Shown one piece after another: positions 32,976 through 41,066 of a DNA stretch of 61,835 bases. The position numbers and the translations under genes were made by a program. The notes beneath the pieces are model-generated. The model saw nothing but the letters and a program-made list of their open reading frames with translations, was not told the origin of the DNA and searched no databases. The stretch comes from Saliniplasma sp046497075 (GTDB taxonomy: Archaea > Thermoplasmatota > Thermoplasmata > Halarchaeoplasmatales > Halarchaeoplasmataceae): assembly GCA_046497075.1 (NCBI GenBank), contig JAWOGF010000068.1, forward strand, positions 1 to 61,835, read 5' to 3'. Each line of letters begins with the position of its first letter. Positions within the stretch are counted from its first letter, which is position 1.

Positions 32976-34421
32976 TCATATCGGTACTATATCATCATCT
33001 AACCCTGTAGATATAGGGCTGTTCTCCTGGAGATAACTCTTCATAGCTTCGATGGCTGAGATGTCTAATTCTTTTCTATTTTCACCGTACTTACCAGGTA
33101 TCCCCTGGGTGGTTATGAAAGCAGCTCTGTACATCTTATCCATCTCAACCTTTTCATCACCGATATAAAACTCTTGTATCCTTTCACCGGGAGGATTTTC
33201 GACTTTGAAATACACGTAGATTCCCTTGCACCTTTTCAGAAATCCTCCCATCTGTTTGTAAGGATCTCCTGAAAAGGTGTTCTCCATATCCTCTTCCAAC
33301 ATCTCTTTTAATTCTCTGCCCGAGATATCACAAATCGATACGGGTGGATCGACTGGAACTATGTTCCAGAGGTCCTCTACGGTGATCGGACCTGGGGTGA
33401 TCGGTGCTCCATATCTCCAACCGTTGGAAAAAGCTACTTCGGCGTTAGTTATGCTCAAGAGTGACTTTAAAAGGAAATTATCCATAGTCGATTCCATCAC
33501 CCTATTTCTGGTCAGAGGTACTTCTGTTTCACCTACTACTGTTTCAAGTCTCTCTCGATAGGGGGATAAAACCTTTTCGACCATCTCCTTTACAGCGGGG
33601 TCTTCGTTTATAGATCCGTCTATAGGAACGAGTTCGTGTTCCCAGTTTTCAATCTTACCCTCTTTCATCTCTAAGTCTAACCTGCCCACAAAGGAACCGT
33701 GACATCCCGACTGCATCACGATAGTATCATTTACTAGAGCGGGGTCATATGACCTGTTGTGGGTATGACCGCTTAATAATATATTGATTCCGTCGATCTC
33801 TCCTGCCAGCTTGAGTTCTTGAGGATATCCCAGGTGTGAAAACACTATTATGATATCCGCTCCCCCTTGTTTCAGTTCGTTTATGTATATAGGCAGTTCT
33901 TCATTACCCAGCGTGAAGTAAATCCCCTCGCTGAAGAAGCCGGGCATGGTTTTATCCACGATGGTGGCAGCTATTCCAATGACCCCGAACTTCACCCCCT
34001 TCTTTTCCAATATCGTATAAGGTTCGTAGAAGAGTTCGTCGTCGCTCTCCCTGTAACAGTTGACAGCGAGTAGGGGGTAATTCAATTTATTTGTGACCTT
34101 CTTAAGGTTCTCCGGACCATAACCGAATTCCCAGTGTGCTGTCCATGCATCGAAATCTAATTCGTTAAGTAGTGGTACTAGATCCCTTCCCTCATTATTC
34201 ACAGCGGCAAAGGTACCGTGGATAGTATCACCATTATCCAGAGTGATAACTCCGTCAGGGTTCTCTTCTCTGACCTTTTTAAAATAGCTGCTTATACGGG
34301 CATACCCCCCTGCATCTTTGTATATCTCTTCACCATCTACCCAGTAATATTCTGGATGTGATTCAAAATACCCGTGGCTATCGTTCAATTGAAGAATAGT
34401 GATATTATCTTCCTCAGCCAT
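32976..34421 (-). CDS. SoxB-like / 5'-nucleotidase family metallophosphoesterase, cytosolic
   Basis: A 481-residue enzyme with an N-terminal calcineurin-type domain and a C-terminal 5'-nucleotidase domain. Metal-site motifs are LQLNDSHGY, TLDNGDTIHGT, FSHLGYP and LLSGHTHNRS. The usual GNHEF motif reads AHWEFGYG, the form seen in SoxB thiosulfohydrolases. SoxB acts outside the cytoplasm, but here no signal peptide is present. ATG 34421 is chosen over TTG 34430 because it follows the TATA-like TTATATATA (about 34455-34463) at leaderless distance with a plausible N-terminus. Substrate may be a nucleotide or a sulfur compound; no other sox genes are nearby. Confidence 0.8.
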   Translation of the reverse strand: MAEEDNITILQLNDSHGYFESHPEYYWVDGEEIYKDAGGYARISSYFKKVREENPDGVITLDNGDTIHGTFAAVNNEGRDLVPLLNELDFDAWTAHWEFGYGPENLKKVTNKLNYPLLAVNCYRESDDELFYEPYTILEKKGVKFGVIGIAATIVDKTMPGFFSEGIYFTLGNEELPIYINELKQGGADIIIVFSHLGYPQELKLAGEIDGINILLSGHTHNRSYDPALVNDTIVMQSGCHGSFVGRLDLEMKEGKIENWEHELVPIDGSINEDPAVKEMVEKVLSPYRERLETVVGETEVPLTRNRVMESTMDNFLLKSLLSITNAEVAFSNGWRYGAPITPGPITVEDLWNIVPVDPPVSICDISGRELKEMLEEDMENTFSGDPYKQMGGFLKRCKGIYVYFKVENPPGERIQEFYIGDEKVEMDKMYRAAFITTQGIPGKYGENRKELDISAIEAMKSYLQENSPISTGLDDDIVPI

Positions 34422-34493
34422 ATTCACCAATCTAATAATGGTTCCGTTCCGTATATATAATTTATTTGTACAGAAGGGGATTGAAGATCTAAC

Positions 34494-35609
34494 CTATATC
34501 TCATCCCTACCTAACGTTTCCAACTCACTCTGTATCTGGAAGGACTGCATGATATCAGATCTAGTTATAATTCCCACCAATTCATCGTTATCCAAAACCG
34601 GGAACCTACCAAAACCCCGCTTCAACATCATATCCCACGCTTTACTAGCATCGTCATTTGGACCCAAACAGACGATATCGGTCTCCATTACATCTTTGAC
34701 TCTTTTCATATATATCTCCTCCTCGGATACTTTTTTAGCATCCTTAAGAGTTATGATACCGATTATCCTATCGTTACTGACCACAGGGAAGCCCGTATGT
34801 TGGTGAGTTGTCACCATCTTAAGGAATTCCTCTAAAGAAGTATCTGGATCTACGGTCTTCACATCCTTGGTCATCACGTCACCGACTGAAATCTTACTGA
34901 GCATATGTTTTACCAAAACATTTTGAGATTCCTGTGATGCCGCCATATATATGAAGAAAGCTATCAAGATCAAGAATATATTGACGAAAAGCCCGACGAT
35001 ACCGAATATCACGGCGAATACTTTTCCGACACCAGCGGCAGTTTTCGTGGCTTTAACATACGAATATTTTTTAGCCAATATAGCCCTAAGGATACGACCG
35101 CCGTCCATAGGAAAAGCAGGTATGAGGTTGAATCCAGCTAGGAAGAAATTTATGAAACTTAGATAAAAGAGTACGAACACGACTATACTCCCGGTCAAAA
35201 ACATACCACCCGCGAAAGTTAGGAAACCTATGGCTATACTTGCAAGTGGCCCAACAGCACTTATCTTTATCTCCAAATTCGGATCTGTAGGCATCTCATC
35301 CATCTTTGAGACCCCACCGAACAACCACAAGGATATCTCATCTACTTCGAAACCACTCTTTATGCTGACTATCGAATGGGCCATCTCATGGATGAATACA
35401 CTTACGAAAAGACCTATCGCAACTACGACACCGAGGAGATAACTCTCTAGCCCTGGAGCTACATTTGGATCTTGTATTCCCAACATATCTGCGATAAGGA
35501 AAACGTTGGCACCGACGGACCAAGCTATAAAAGCAACTATGAATATCAATGTGAAATGCAGTCTTATCGGAATACCATATAATCTACCTATTTTAATAGA
35601 AGTCTTCAT
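34494..35609 (-). CDS. Site-2-type M50 metalloprotease with C-terminal CBS pair
   Basis: Intramembrane zinc protease, 371 aa. About six transmembrane helices contain the zinc motif HEMAH (H74, E75, H78) and the second-site motif NLIPAFPMDGGR. Residues about 235-365 are two CBS domains (VGDVMTKDVKTVDPDTSL and VKDVMETDIVCLGPNDDA), which usually sense adenine nucleotides. Archaeal enzymes of this build are well known; they cleave membrane-anchored regulators. The natural substrate is not evident. It is a single gene upstream of the SoxB-like gene, with a 63-nt gap to it. Confidence 0.93.
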   Translation of the reverse strand: MKTSIKIGRLYGIPIRLHFTLIFIVAFIAWSVGANVFLIADMLGIQDPNVAPGLESYLLGVVVAIGLFVSVFIHEMAHSIVSIKSGFEVDEISLWLFGGVSKMDEMPTDPNLEIKISAVGPLASIAIGFLTFAGGMFLTGSIVVFVLFYLSFINFFLAGFNLIPAFPMDGGRILRAILAKKYSYVKATKTAAGVGKVFAVIFGIVGLFVNIFLILIAFFIYMAASQESQNVLVKHMLSKISVGDVMTKDVKTVDPDTSLEEFLKMVTTHQHTGFPVVSNDRIIGIITLKDAKKVSEEEIYMKRVKDVMETDIVCLGPNDDASKAWDMMLKRGFGRFPVLDNDELVGIITRSDIMQSFQIQSELETLGRDEI

Positions 35610-35702
35610 TTATCATCACCACATAAGTCATATTTGACAATTTATGTATACCAAATTGTCTTTTTGTTATTTATTATTACCGAAAAAATAATGGTTTGAG
35701 CT

Positions 35703-35999
35703 ATGAGGACAAGATCGTGCCACATTCTTATTTTAGACTTCTTTAAGAGTCATGTTTCTTTGAATGGTACATCGATCTTCGATAGATAGGATTTTATAAA
35801 TATGACTTCTGTTTGATATCCGTCCCAAAAGATATAATAACCATATGCTAGATAATACCACAGTGGAAAGTGAAATAAACATGATGAAAACCAGCAAAAA
35901 AAGATATCTTGTCTTCTTGATAGCAGCCCTGCTGATAATAGGTATTGCTTTTTCCGGATGCACAGAGGATGATGAAAACGGTGACGACGAAGATGGTGA
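35703..35999 (+). repeat. Duplicated promoter/signal-peptide cassette, copy 1
   Basis: A 297-bp stretch containing a TATA-like TTTATAAAT (35793-35801), a leader of about 60 nt and the first 40 codons of lipoprotein 1. It matches 38418-38714 nearly base for base: the segments from the TATA region to the leader and through the signal-peptide codons are identical apart from a short variable patch before the ATG. The rest of the two genes is clearly more diverged, which points to recent gene conversion or a shared swapped 5' cassette. Confidence 0.9.
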
Positions 36000-37467
36000 A
36001 GACGGTGAAGACGGATTGACTGGAACTGAAACGTACTCTGGAGATTGGTCGGGATCCATACCAGATAATGATGAAGCTAGTGGAACTTGGGAATTTACTG
36101 TTGATTTCGATGAAGGAACGATAGATGGATGGTTCAAAGGTGACGGTTCCGGTGATATCACGGGAACGGTATCCGACGGAGTTGTTGAGGCGTCTGGAGA
36201 TGCGGCATTTGGTACTGTAGAATGGTCCGGCGATTTCACTTCTGATGGATCTGAAGTATCTGGCGACTGGGAATTAGTGGACTATGAAGGATCGGGAACC
36301 TGGATCGGGGAAAAAGGCGAGGCAGACGGTGATGAAAACGGTGATGATTTGTTCGAACTTACGATAAACACAGATGGAGAGGGCACGGTCTATGTTGATC
36401 CGGACCAAAATGAATACGAAGAAGGTACCGATGTGGCCTTGACCGCGAATCCAGATGATGGATGGGAATTCAACGAATGGACAGGAGATGCTTCAGGCAC
36501 TGATAACCCAACAACCATCACAATGGATAAAAACAAAATCATAACAGCAAGCTTCGATGAGATAAGTACTAGCGAAACATATTGGAATGCCTATGATTTT
36601 GAAAGTGAAGTAGAAGTACAAGAAGAAGCTGTCCAGTCGTTCCTCGCAGCTAACGATGAGGAAAATAAGACGCTGCAAGAGTGGACCTACGACCACACCT
36701 TCCTCGATGAAGAAGGGTATAAGAACTTCACTATCGAAACAACCTATCAAGGTATTTCTCAGACAGAAATAACTGTTATGAGATATGATGTGAGCGATCC
36801 TATGAATCCCGAAGAATCTGAAGAAACCGTTACTATCCAAACATACGAATTAGAGCACAACATCTCGGTAGACATCCAAGGTGATGACCAGCATCCAGAT
36901 TGGATCAATATGTGGGTGCACATCCCTGTAGATGAGTTCAGTACCGGAGACATTGACTCACCAGACTATGTAGATGTACCCGGCACCTCAAATTTCTGGA
37001 TATACTCCCTGGTAGAATTCACTGATGCAAACAACAACGAAGGTCTATTCAGCTACCATCTGACTGAAGAATGGGAAGACGAGATGGAAGGTAACGACGA
37101 TATCTATTATGTGCCCTATGTAGAAGGGGATTTCGAAGATACCGACTACGATGAGTGGGTTTTGTACGGTATCTACGGACACTGCTGGTCCTGGTTCCAA
37201 CCTTTCTCAGAGGATACACCGATCGTAGAAGGAACTCATAGCGTTCAAGGTTTTTCCTTCTATATAGAGAACACTACTGTCAACCTTGGCGGCTACACAT
37301 TTGACGGCTTCAAGATAGGCAGCAACGACATCACTTTTGGAGATGAAGGTGCACATCTCGAAGGTACTTTTGTACCCTCTTTGCCCATACCAGTATATCT
37401 ACAAGCCGGTGAAAATGGCGGTGACCTTTCTTACACTATGGAATTGACGGATATCGTACTCGGGTAA
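35881..37467 (+). CDS. Secreted lipoprotein with acidic linker and beta-sandwich repeats
   Basis: A 528-residue exported protein starting at ATG 35881, the position matching the start of the paralogue at 38596. The signal peptide KKRYLVFLIAALLIIGIAF ends in the lipobox FSGC, so it is a lipid-anchored surface protein. An Asp/Glu/Asn/Gly linker follows. A beta-rich domain (about 40-140) has repeated GTW and GDGSGDITGTVSDG motifs. A module like InlB/Listeria-type repeats (ELTINTDGEGTVYVDP to IITASFDE, about 155-220) is next, then about 300 residues of unrecognised sequence ending ELTDIVLG. Function is unknown, perhaps binding at the cell surface. Confidence 0.85.
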   Translation: MMKTSKKRYLVFLIAALLIIGIAFSGCTEDDENGDDEDGEDGEDGLTGTETYSGDWSGSIPDNDEASGTWEFTVDFDEGTIDGWFKGDGSGDITGTVSDGVVEASGDAAFGTVEWSGDFTSDGSEVSGDWELVDYEGSGTWIGEKGEADGDENGDDLFELTINTDGEGTVYVDPDQNEYEEGTDVALTANPDDGWEFNEWTGDASGTDNPTTITMDKNKIITASFDEISTSETYWNAYDFESEVEVQEEAVQSFLAANDEENKTLQEWTYDHTFLDEEGYKNFTIETTYQGISQTEITVMRYDVSDPMNPEESEETVTIQTYELEHNISVDIQGDDQHPDWINMWVHIPVDEFSTGDIDSPDYVDVPGTSNFWIYSLVEFTDANNNEGLFSYHLTEEWEDEMEGNDDIYYVPYVEGDFEDTDYDEWVLYGIYGHCWSWFQPFSEDTPIVEGTHSVQGFSFYIENTTVNLGGYTFDGFKIGSNDITFGDEGAHLEGTFVPSLPIPVYLQAGENGGDLSYTMELTDIVLG

Positions 37468-37473
37468 AACAAC

Positions 37474-37491
37474 TTTCTTTTTCTTTTTTTT
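37474..37491 (+). terminator. T-rich terminator after lipoprotein 1
   Basis: A pyrimidine tract (CTTTTTCTTTTTTT type) begins 7 nt after the stop codon of the 528-aa lipoprotein. Archaeal RNA polymerase terminates at such oligo-T runs without needing a hairpin. A very similar tract follows the C-terminal remnant at 39583-39597, consistent with duplication. Confidence 0.6.
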
Positions 37492-37675
37492 AATCTTAAT
37501 AAAATGTTAAAATTTGTATTCGATCGAGTATGACTCTAAAAAATCGAAAAGACCTAGTCATTGGGTTATAGCGAAATCATAGGTACAGTTTTTAGTGATT
37601 TTCTTTCTTATCAGCATCAATTTTAAATGTAATATAAAAATAAAATAAATTACCTTGTTTATATTCAAAACCGTT

Positions 37676-37721
37676 ATCGTAGTACTATATATCATAATAT
37701 CGTAGTATTATAGATCATAAT
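37676..37721. repeat. Two tandem copies of a 23-bp repeat
   Basis: Two adjacent 23-bp units (37676-37698 and 37699-37721) begin ATCGTAGTA and end ATCATAAT, with two mismatches. Each contains near-palindromic TAGTACTA-type sequence. They lie in the non-coding stretch between lipoprotein 1 and the pseudogene. A related CCATTATCGTA sequence occurs near 39752 downstream of the second lipoprotein region. No function is evident; they may be a small slippage duplication. Confidence 0.6.
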
Positions 37722-37745
37722 CATCAATATCCATATCATATCAGC

Positions 37746-38416
37746 TCATTTGTCTTCTGGCGGCGGTTGTTGTTCCTGTTTGGGTGACTGTTGATGCCGT
37801 TGAGGAGGTTGCTGACTTCCTTTACCTAGCTACACAATAGTTTCACCACGACAACGATTTTTATCACTGATTCAAATATAGCAAGTATGATAGCTACAGC
37901 AAGACATATCACGCCCCTTGCGAATAGATCATCTAAAATTACCTAGGTCTCTACTTCTACCTCTGAACTACTAATGTCGGGCTCCTCAGCTTCAGGACCC
38001 GGATGATCCGTATTGTATTACCCAGAACCTTCTTCCTCGAGGTATTCGTAGGTTTCAACGCTTGTTATCACCAAAGAATTTGGATTGCCGAACTAATCTA
38101 AAGAAAAGCTTACTGCAAAAGTATTTGTTCCGAAAACAGAAGAATCTGTAAAACCATACTCTTGTCCTCCCAGCCAATTGATATAAAAGTCACCGAATTG
38201 GTAAGAAATACTGTAAGATCCTTCATATCATCTTACAAAGATATAGAACACCCAACATAGAGTGATACTGGTCTTGAGATTGAATAGTTCCTTTCACTTC
38301 CAACTCTATAGAAATGTTTCCATCGATTTCTTCTATACTAGCCTAATTATGTCTATATCCTCGTGTTCGACGTTTTCTTTCCATCTAAATCCCTCATCAG
38401 TCTCTTGCCAATCAAA
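37746..38416 (-). pseudogene. Decayed gene for a secreted/membrane protein
   Basis: The minus strand encodes a recognisable protein interrupted by stops and frameshifts. One frame gives YQFGDFYINWLGGQEYGFTD and VSFSLD-stop-FGNPNSLVITSVETYEYLEEEG, then PEAEEPDISSSEVEVE-stop-VILDDLFARG and the membrane helix VICLAVAIILAIFESVIKIV. An upstream piece (EEIDGNISIELEVKGTIQ) and a Gln/Pro-rich C-terminal tail ending QPPPEDK lie in shifted frames. At least four in-frame TAG/TAA codons are present. The 5' end stops exactly where the repeat copy at 38418 begins, so that duplication probably truncated it. Confidence 0.75.
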
Positions 38417-38417
38417 T

Positions 38418-38714
38418 ATGAGGACAAGATCGTTTTACGATCTTGTTTTAGAATTCTTTAAGAGTCCTGTTTCTTTGAATGGTACATCGATCTTCGATAG
38501 ATAGGATTTTATAAATATGACTTCTGTTTGATATCCGTCCCAAAAGATATAATAAAGATATAATCGATAATACTACAGAGGAAAGTGAAATAAACATGAT
38601 AAAAACCAGCAAAAAAAGATATCTTGTCTTCTTGATAGCAGCCCTGCTGATAATAGGTATTGCTTTTTCCGGATGCACAGAGGATGATGAAAACGGTGAC
38701 GACGAAGATGGTGA
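38418..38714 (+). repeat. Duplicated promoter/signal-peptide cassette, copy 2
   Basis: Matches 35703-35999 at a constant offset of 2715 bp. It contains the same TATA-like box, leader and lipoprotein signal-peptide codons. Near its left end CAAGATCG and CGATCTTG (38425-38445) form a perfect 8-bp hairpin that is absent from copy 1. The left boundary abuts the inverted pseudogene. Confidence 0.9.
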
Positions 38715-39474
38715 TAGCGGAGAATTGACAGGTAAAGCAGTCTATTCCGGAACCTGGGAAGGTTCGTCAGATTACCAAGATGAAATGGAAGGAACATGGG
38801 AATATACAATTGATTTCGATGAAGGATCTGTGACCGGTTGGTTCGACGGTGACGGTGCAGGAGATATAAGCGGAACTGTTTCGGACGGAGAGATCGAGGC
38901 GTCAGGTGAAGCGGCTTTAGGTACTGTCGAATGGTCCGGTGAATTTTCAGATGATGGAGATGAAGTCTCTGGTGACTGGGAATTCACAAATGGTGAAGGT
39001 TCTGGTACCTGGACCGGTTCTTTCGATAGAGAAATAGATGACGGTGATGAAAACGGTGGTGAAACTGGTGATGTCGAAGAAGCATCCAGCCTTGAATACA
39101 AGTGGGAATGGGAAGAAGAAGATGGTACTAGCGGTACATGGACGTATATGGTCAAGGACATAGATACCGAAAATTTGAAGATGCGGATCGACTGGACCGA
39201 AGATGATGAAGAGGAGTATGATTCCTTCATCCTAAATAAAGAACTAGAGAAGGCCTGGTATATCGATAACGGCCAATGGGAAGAGGTTCCCGCTGAAGGT
39301 TACGATCTTATCGTTAATCAATATGAATCCCAGTTGGACTCTCATCTTGAAAATTATGTATATGATTGGACCGGTGAACCGATCGAGATAACGGACCAAG
39401 AAACAGGCACGACACTGACATGGTACGGAGTTGAAGTAGACCCAGATATATCTGATTCTCAATTTGAACCTTGA
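38596..39474 (+). CDS. Secreted lipoprotein, paralogue of the upstream one
   Basis: A 292-residue exported lipoprotein with the same signal peptide and FSGC lipobox as the 528-aa paralogue, the same acidic TEDDENGDDEDG linker and a homologous beta domain (about residues 40-140: GTWEYTIDFDEGSVTGWF, GTVEWSGEFSDDGDEVSGDW). After a second acidic linker the C-terminal 140 residues differ (LEYKWEWEEEDGTSGTWTYM to YGVEVDPDISDSQFEP) and do not match the long paralogue. A remnant of the long paralogue's C-terminus survives downstream at 39551. It is therefore a domain-swapped or truncated duplicate. Function is unknown. Confidence 0.85.
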   Translation: MIKTSKKRYLVFLIAALLIIGIAFSGCTEDDENGDDEDGDSGELTGKAVYSGTWEGSSDYQDEMEGTWEYTIDFDEGSVTGWFDGDGAGDISGTVSDGEIEASGEAALGTVEWSGEFSDDGDEVSGDWEFTNGEGSGTWTGSFDREIDDGDENGGETGDVEEASSLEYKWEWEEEDGTSGTWTYMVKDIDTENLKMRIDWTEDDEEEYDSFILNKELEKAWYIDNGQWEEVPAEGYDLIVNQYESQLDSHLENYVYDWTGEPIEITDQETGTTLTWYGVEVDPDISDSQFEP

Positions 39475-39855
39475 TCGATTAGGACATTACAACGCTTAGG
39501 GCATTACAACAAGAGGACAAAATAGGATATAAATGCTCATCTACGGGGTCGGTTTGACCGGGATCGTATTTGGGTAAAAAACTTTTTCTTTTTTTTCCTG
39601 AATTTTTCTAAAAATTTATTCGATCAATGATGTTGTATATCCTTCACTGTGACACTCTAGGAGTACCCTACGGGTATATCATAATAAATTCAGTGAAAAA
39701 GTAGTTACCATAGTTTTGATAATAACATTCGTATCTACTTCACTAACAACCATTATCGTAAGGATCTGAGATATAGATCGTTAGAGTTACTAAAAACCTA
39801 CATGTGTAATTATGTGTTAAATATAGATGAGCCGTGGAAACCATTGGTAATACTC
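39475..39855. other. Intergenic region with duplication remnants
   Basis: A 381-nt gap. It contains a short direct repeat (AGGACATTACAAC at about 39480 and AGGGCATTACAAC at about 39498), the eight-codon remnant at 39551-39577 and a T-rich tract (39583-39597). Next comes AT-rich sequence resembling the region downstream of lipoprotein 1, and a TATA-like TTAAATATA (39817-39825) for the flavoprotein gene. No RNA gene is seen. Confidence 0.6.
39551..39577 (+). pseudogene. C-terminal remnant of a long-form lipoprotein
   Basis: The codons GGT-TTG-ACC-GGG-ATC-GTA-TTT-GGG-TAA encode GLTGIVFG-stop, matching the ELTDIVLG-stop end of the 528-aa lipoprotein. As there, a T-rich tract follows directly. 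It lies 76 nt after the stop of the shorter paralogue, so the second copy was once longer and lost its original C-terminal half. Confidence 0.55.
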
Positions 39856-40983
39856 ATGGATAGATACGATGTGTTAGTAGTTGGAGGCGGGATCGCAGGT
39901 TCTGTGGGAGCCCGTTTCTGTGCAGAATATGGTTTGAATACCCTTATGATCGAGAAGGATGAAGTCCCTAGGCACAAATGCTGCTCTGGGATCCAGTTCC
40001 CGTACTTCGAAAGACTGGTAGGGTCAAAGGTCCCCAGAGATAGGTTGTGTAAAAACGAACTTTCCAAGGTTGAGATGGTCACGCCGGACGACGAAGTGAT
40101 GAACGCAGAAATGGATATGTTGAACTTCTGGAGGTCCACATTTGATCACTGGTTAAACGAAGAAGCGGTGAAACATGGAGCAAAATTTCGTGATTCTACC
40201 GAACTGGTCGATTTTAGAAGGCAAAACGGTGGTTGGTTGTGCAATATACGGTCAGGCGAAGAAGAGTACACCGTGTACAGCAGATACCTAATGGCGGCTG
40301 ACGGTGGGTATTCTCAGATAAGAAAAAAACTCCGACCGGAGGACTTTGGACAAAAGTCCAGTGGAGCAGCTATCAACCTTTACTTTAGGGGTGATCAAGG
40401 AGAGCTAGATGAGAATACCCTGTACATGATACATAAAAAAAAGTTCTCGACACTGATGTTCTCATGGATATACAAGAAAGATGAGGATTGGATAATAGGG
40501 ACTGGGGCAGATCACGACCCGATGGGACATTTAGAACGATTTTATCAGTACGTATTAGATAACTACGGTATCGACGGGGAGATAGTAAAGAAGAAAGGCT
40601 TTTCTTCGACTCAAAACGACAACCTTTGGCTTGGCATGAACAATCTTTTATTTATCGGTGACAGCGCAGGTCTTGTAGATCTGTACAGAGGAGTAGGTAT
40701 GGACGCCGCTGCATTGAGTGCAAGATTAGGTGCTAGGGCGATACACGAGGCAGAAGAGAAAAACGGTAAAGGGGCTGTTGAGAGATACCGTTCCCACATG
40801 TCTAGGATCATAAAACAAAAAAATAAACATGATAAGATCCAAAAAAAGAGATACGCCTCAGATAAAACTCTAAAAAATAGCTTATCCAAAGGTACGATGA
40901 TGAAGGATGGAATAAAATTGATTCTTTTTCAAAAATTAAATAAATTACTTCCCCCCGAAAAAATGGTCCTACTGCCTCCCTGA
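39856..40983 (+). CDS. Geranylgeranyl reductase-like FAD-dependent oxidoreductase
   Basis: A 375-residue flavoprotein. The start ATG 39856 (MDRYDVLVVGGGIAGSVG) gives the normal family N-terminus; an upstream start at 39802 would add 18 atypical residues and overlap the TATA-like box. Features are the FAD motif GGGIAG, the PRHKCCSG segment typical of geranylgeranyl reductases/digeranylgeranylglycerophospholipid reductases, and the second FAD motif LLFIGDSAGLVDLYRGVGMDAA. The family saturates isoprenoid chains of archaeal lipids, but several related enzymes have other roles. It is monocistronic. The basic C-terminus (KQKNKHDKIQKKRYASDK) may contact membranes. Confidence 0.82.
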   Translation: MDRYDVLVVGGGIAGSVGARFCAEYGLNTLMIEKDEVPRHKCCSGIQFPYFERLVGSKVPRDRLCKNELSKVEMVTPDDEVMNAEMDMLNFWRSTFDHWLNEEAVKHGAKFRDSTELVDFRRQNGGWLCNIRSGEEEYTVYSRYLMAADGGYSQIRKKLRPEDFGQKSSGAAINLYFRGDQGELDENTLYMIHKKKFSTLMFSWIYKKDEDWIIGTGADHDPMGHLERFYQYVLDNYGIDGEIVKKKGFSSTQNDNLWLGMNNLLFIGDSAGLVDLYRGVGMDAAALSARLGARAIHEAEEKNGKGAVERYRSHMSRIIKQKNKHDKIQKKRYASDKTLKNSLSKGTMMKDGIKLILFQKLNKLLPPEKMVLLPP

Positions 40984-41066
40984 TAATATGTCTAAACTCC
41001 TACATGTTTCGCTAACCATTATATATCAATCTAGAAGGTAAAAACATATCTAAAGAGGTATCAATC

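Noticed and set aside
37746..38416. Readthrough of TAG as pyrrolysine in the minus-strand frame
   Set aside because: The frame also contains TAA and TGA stops and needs frameshifts to stay open, so decay is the simpler explanation.
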